A stretch of 64,000 nt of DNA, taken from assembly GCA_000980705.1 (NCBI GenBank), contig LBCK01000003.1, forward strand, positions 310,001 to 374,000, read 5' to 3'. The stretch is from Ruminococcus sp. UNK.MGS-30 (GTDB taxonomy: Bacteria; Bacillota; Clostridia; Oscillospirales; Ruminococcaceae). The notes beneath the pieces were generated by a model. That model did no database searches and was not told where the DNA came from. It worked only from the letters and a program-made list of their open reading frames with translations. Each line of letters opens with the position of its first letter. Positions within the stretch are counted from its first letter, which is position 1. The translations under genes were made by a program, and so were the position numbers. Shown one piece after another: positions 61,802-64,000 of this stretch.

Positions 61802-63559
61802 TTATTCTGCCTTCTCGCTGTCTGCGAACTGGCTCTGGTACAGGTTTGCGTAGAATCCGTTCTGCTCCATCAAGGAGTCGTGGGTTCCCTGCTCCAGCAC
61901 ATTGCCCTGGTTCATCACCAGGATCCAGTCAGCGCTTTTGATGGTGGACAGACGATGCGCAATGATAAAGCTGGTCTTGCCTGCCATCAGCTTTTCAAAT
62001 GCCTTCTGGATACGCTGCTCGGTGCGCAGGTCGATGCTGCTGGTTGCCTCGTCCAGAATGAGGAACGGCGGATCGGTCAGCATGATCCGGGCGATACAGA
62101 GCAGCTGTTTCTGTCCCTGGGACAAGCCGCTACCGTCCTCGGTCAGAACCGTGTCATAGCCCTTGGGCAAACGCCGGATAAAGCCGTCCGCATAGGCTGC
62201 CTTTGCTGCTGCAACGATCTCTTCCCGTGTGGCATCCGGTCGGCTGTAGGCGATATTTTCCGCCACCGTTCCGGTAAACAGCCAGGTCTCCTGCAAAACC
62301 ATGCCGTAGCAGGCACGCAGGCTGTCCCGTGTCACTGCGGCAATATTCTGTCCGGCAATGGAAATCTCGCCGCCGTCCACATCATAAAACCGGAGCAGCA
62401 GATTAATCAGCGTCGTCTTGCCGCAGCCGGTAGGACCGACAATGGCGATGCGCTGTCCGCAGTGTACATCCAGGTTGAAATCTGTGATAAGCTTTCTGTC
62501 CGGCACATAGGAGAACTTCACATGGGACAGCTGCATGGTGCCGTCGCAGTGTTCCAGTTCCGGCAGGTGGCTGTCGTCCGACTCTGCCGGTTCGTCAATG
62601 ACAGCAAACACACGCTTTGCCGATGCCACAGCATTCTGCAATTCTGCAACCACGCCGCTGATTTCATTAAACGGCTTGGTATACTGGTTAGCATAGGTGA
62701 GAAAGCTTGCCAGCTGTCCGACTGTGATGACGCCGATCAGCGGCACATTGCCGGTGGCAGCCAGTGCACCGCAGACACCTACGGCGGCGTAGATCAGCGC
62801 ATTAACAAAACGTGTCACCGGGTTGGTGATAGACCCAAAGAAGGTTGCCTTTGCGCCGGTGCGCTGCAATTCTGTGTTATAGGCATCAAAGCGCTCTTCC
62901 GCACGGTCTTCATAGGTAAACGCCTTTACCACCTTCTGCGAACCGATCATCTCTTCCACCAGACCGCCCAGTGCGCCACGGGCATCCGACGACTTCAGAT
63001 AAGAGGAACGGGACATCTGGGTGATCTTCGCCGCAACCAGCAGAGAGATCGGCGTAAGGATCACCACCAGAATAGTGATGCGGACATTGATGGTCAGCAT
63101 AAAGATCAGCGTTCCCAGGATGGTGAAAACACCAGTGACAAACTGGGTGAACGCCTGGAGGAAACCATCGGAGATGATCTCCATGTCAGAAACCGCTCTG
63201 CCGATCAGATCGCCTCTCGCCTGTCCGTCAATGTAGCGCAGCGGCACGTGCTGCAAATGGGTGAAAAGATCACAGCGCAGGTCCCGGATGGTGTGTGCCG
63301 CCAGACGGTTGGTACACAGGGACATGAGCCACTGGAACACGGCGCTCACGGCAATGGTCAGCGCCAGAACCAGAATGATCTTCCACAGCTGCGGAAAGTT
63401 TACTTCGTGGGCTGCGACTACGCAGTCCACCGCCTTACCGATGAGAATGGGGACAAACAGAGAAAGCCCCGTTCCGATCAGTGCAAAGAACAGCATTCCG
63501 AACAGTTCCTTGCGGCACGGCTTGGTATACGATAAAATTCGCCGAATTACGGTCAGCAT
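61802..63559 (-). CDS. ABC exporter subunit, membrane and ATPase domains fused
   Basis: The 585-residue protein has six membrane helices (about residues 1-310) and an ATPase domain with Walker A GPTGCGKTT, signature LSQGQ, Walker B FLILDEATSSID with the catalytic Glu, and the switch His in AHRLS. It pairs with the gene upstream, whose ATPase has the opposite set of changes. Such heterodimers (BmrCD, TM287/288 type) export drugs, lipids or peptides. The substrate cannot be told. Confidence 0.93.
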   Translation of the reverse strand: MLTVIRRILSYTKPCRKELFGMLFFALIGTGLSLFVPILIGKAVDCVVAAHEVNFPQLWKIILVLALTIAVSAVFQWLMSLCTNRLAAHTIRDLRCDLFTHLQHVPLRYIDGQARGDLIGRAVSDMEIISDGFLQAFTQFVTGVFTILGTLIFMLTINVRITILVVILTPISLLVAAKITQMSRSSYLKSSDARGALGGLVEEMIGSQKVVKAFTYEDRAEERFDAYNTELQRTGAKATFFGSITNPVTRFVNALIYAAVGVCGALAATGNVPLIGVITVGQLASFLTYANQYTKPFNEISGVVAELQNAVASAKRVFAVIDEPAESDDSHLPELEHCDGTMQLSHVKFSYVPDRKLITDFNLDVHCGQRIAIVGPTGCGKTTLINLLLRFYDVDGGEISIAGQNIAAVTRDSLRACYGMVLQETWLFTGTVAENIAYSRPDATREEIVAAAKAAYADGFIRRLPKGYDTVLTEDGSGLSQGQKQLLCIARIMLTDPPFLILDEATSSIDLRTEQRIQKAFEKLMAGKTSFIIAHRLSTIKSADWILVMNQGNVLEQGTHDSLMEQNGFYANLYQSQFADSEKAE

Positions 63560-63571
63560 GACTTTCCCTCC

Positions 63572-64000
63572 TTACTGCATCTGGGTGCGGTAAATGTCCG
63601 CATAAACCGGGCATTGTTCCAATAGCGCATCGTGTGTGCCGTAGCCCACGCATTTGCCGTCATCCATTACCAGGATGTGGTCGGCGTGCTGAATGGATGT
63701 GGCACGCTGGGAAATCACGATCTTCGTCACGTCTCCCATTTTGGATGCCAGCTGCCGCCGCAGTTCCAGGTCGGTGGCGTAGTCCAGCGCACTCATACTG
63801 TCGTCCAGAATCAGCAGTCTGGGATGTCCCACCAGCGCACGTGCAATAGTAAGGCGCTGTTTCTGACCGCCGGACAAGCTGCGTCCGCCCTGTGTCACCT
63901 TGGTTTCCAGTCCGTTGGATGTCTGGCTGACGAACTCCCACGCCTGTGCAATACGGCAGGCGTTTTCCAGTTCATCCGCATTGGCATCCGCATCGCCCCA
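63572..64000 (-). CDS. ABC exporter partner subunit, 5' part outside the window
   Basis: Only the last 140 or so residues are visible; the frame runs open to the window edge. It shows a canonical LSGGQ signature, and Walker B LLILDDSMSALD in which Asp-Ser replaces the catalytic Glu, and QRATS in place of the usual switch-His context. This is the degenerate-site half of a heterodimeric exporter. It ends 12 bases before the other subunit starts. Confidence 0.9.
   Translation of the reverse strand, partial: WGDADANADELENACRIAQAWEFVSQTSNGLETKVTQGGRSLSGGQKQRLTIARALVGHPRLLILDDSMSALDYATDLELRRQLASKMGDVTKIVISQRATSIQHADHILVMDDGKCVGYGTHDALLEQCPVYADIYRTQMQ

Noticed and set aside
61787..63535. A 582-codon frame antisense to the ABC exporter
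   Set aside because: The exporter motifs on the minus strand are complete; the opposite frame has no initiation signals.
1..64000. CRISPR arrays, insertion sequences, prophage, tRNA or rRNA genes
   Set aside because: I saw no spaced direct repeats, transposase or integrase motifs, or tRNA-like cloverleaf in the intergenic gaps, most of which are under 250 bases.

Overview
The window looks like chromosomal DNA of a Gram-positive, probably anaerobic Clostridia member, most likely a Ruminococcus-like Oscillospiraceae species. This is an inference from gene content: spoVG, cotJABC, a DUF4321 gene, mreBCD with mgsA, a sufCBDSU operon led by an Rrf2 regulator, and near-consensus sigma-A promoters. 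Thr-rich linkers recur in secreted or surface proteins. I see no tRNA, rRNA, phage, insertion sequence or CRISPR array; genes are packed in short operons separated by clear intrinsic terminators.

Layout. 1-2.9 kb: the 3' part of a YfhO-type membrane protein and a NUDIX hydrolase. 3-8.2 kb: spoVG (minus) with an unusual leader, then murC, zapA, a U32/RlhA-type gene, dut and a DUF4321 gene. 8.2-13.3 kb: a highly structured 260-nt leader, then mreB, mreC, mreD and PBP2 for rod-shape wall synthesis. 13.4-17.2 kb: mgsA, hisS and aspS. 17.2-20.7 kb (minus): a MoxR / DUF58 / membrane-protein trio. 20.8-27.5 kb (minus): purine uptake and salvage (NCS2 permease, hpt, pbuX, xpt), with a membrane diguanylate cyclase between the two pairs and a LysR regulator. 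27.5-34.4 kb (minus): rrf2-sufCBDSU for Fe-S assembly, followed by a tiny Cys-rich protein and a rhodanese-TtcA fusion that may use the same sulfur supply. 34.7-40.1 kb (minus): an MBOAT / DHHW / FkbH-HAD / acyl-carrier-protein operon that looks like a machine for putting an ACP-borne group, possibly glyceryl, onto an extracellular polymer. 40.1-44.1 kb: SPFH and NfeD, a Cof-type phosphatase, and the spore-coat operon cotJABC behind a sporulation-type promoter.

44.1-54.7 kb holds a cyclic-di-GMP signalling neighbourhood. A PBP1-type ligand-binding domain is fused to HD-GYP on the minus strand (ahead of tcdA and a ThiF-like gene). A paralogous PBP1 domain is fused to GGDEF on the plus strand, followed by a FIST-EAL protein; nadA and a phosphoglycolate-phosphatase-like gene lie between. 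Synthesis and both types of degradation are therefore wired to related sensors. 54.7-64 kb: lepA, two alpha/beta hydrolases, a lone cobT with an unrecognised coiled-coil protein, and a heterodimeric ABC exporter cut by the window end.

The observations I would follow first are the MBOAT/DHHW/FkbH/ACP operon, the PBP1-GGDEF / PBP1-HD-GYP pair, the mreB leader with mutually exclusive pairing arms, the terminator sitting just after the spoVG promoter, and the unknown protein at 59.8-61.7 kb. Where a start codon differs from the longest open frame, the choice was made from the ribosome-binding site and family alignment and is stated in the entry.
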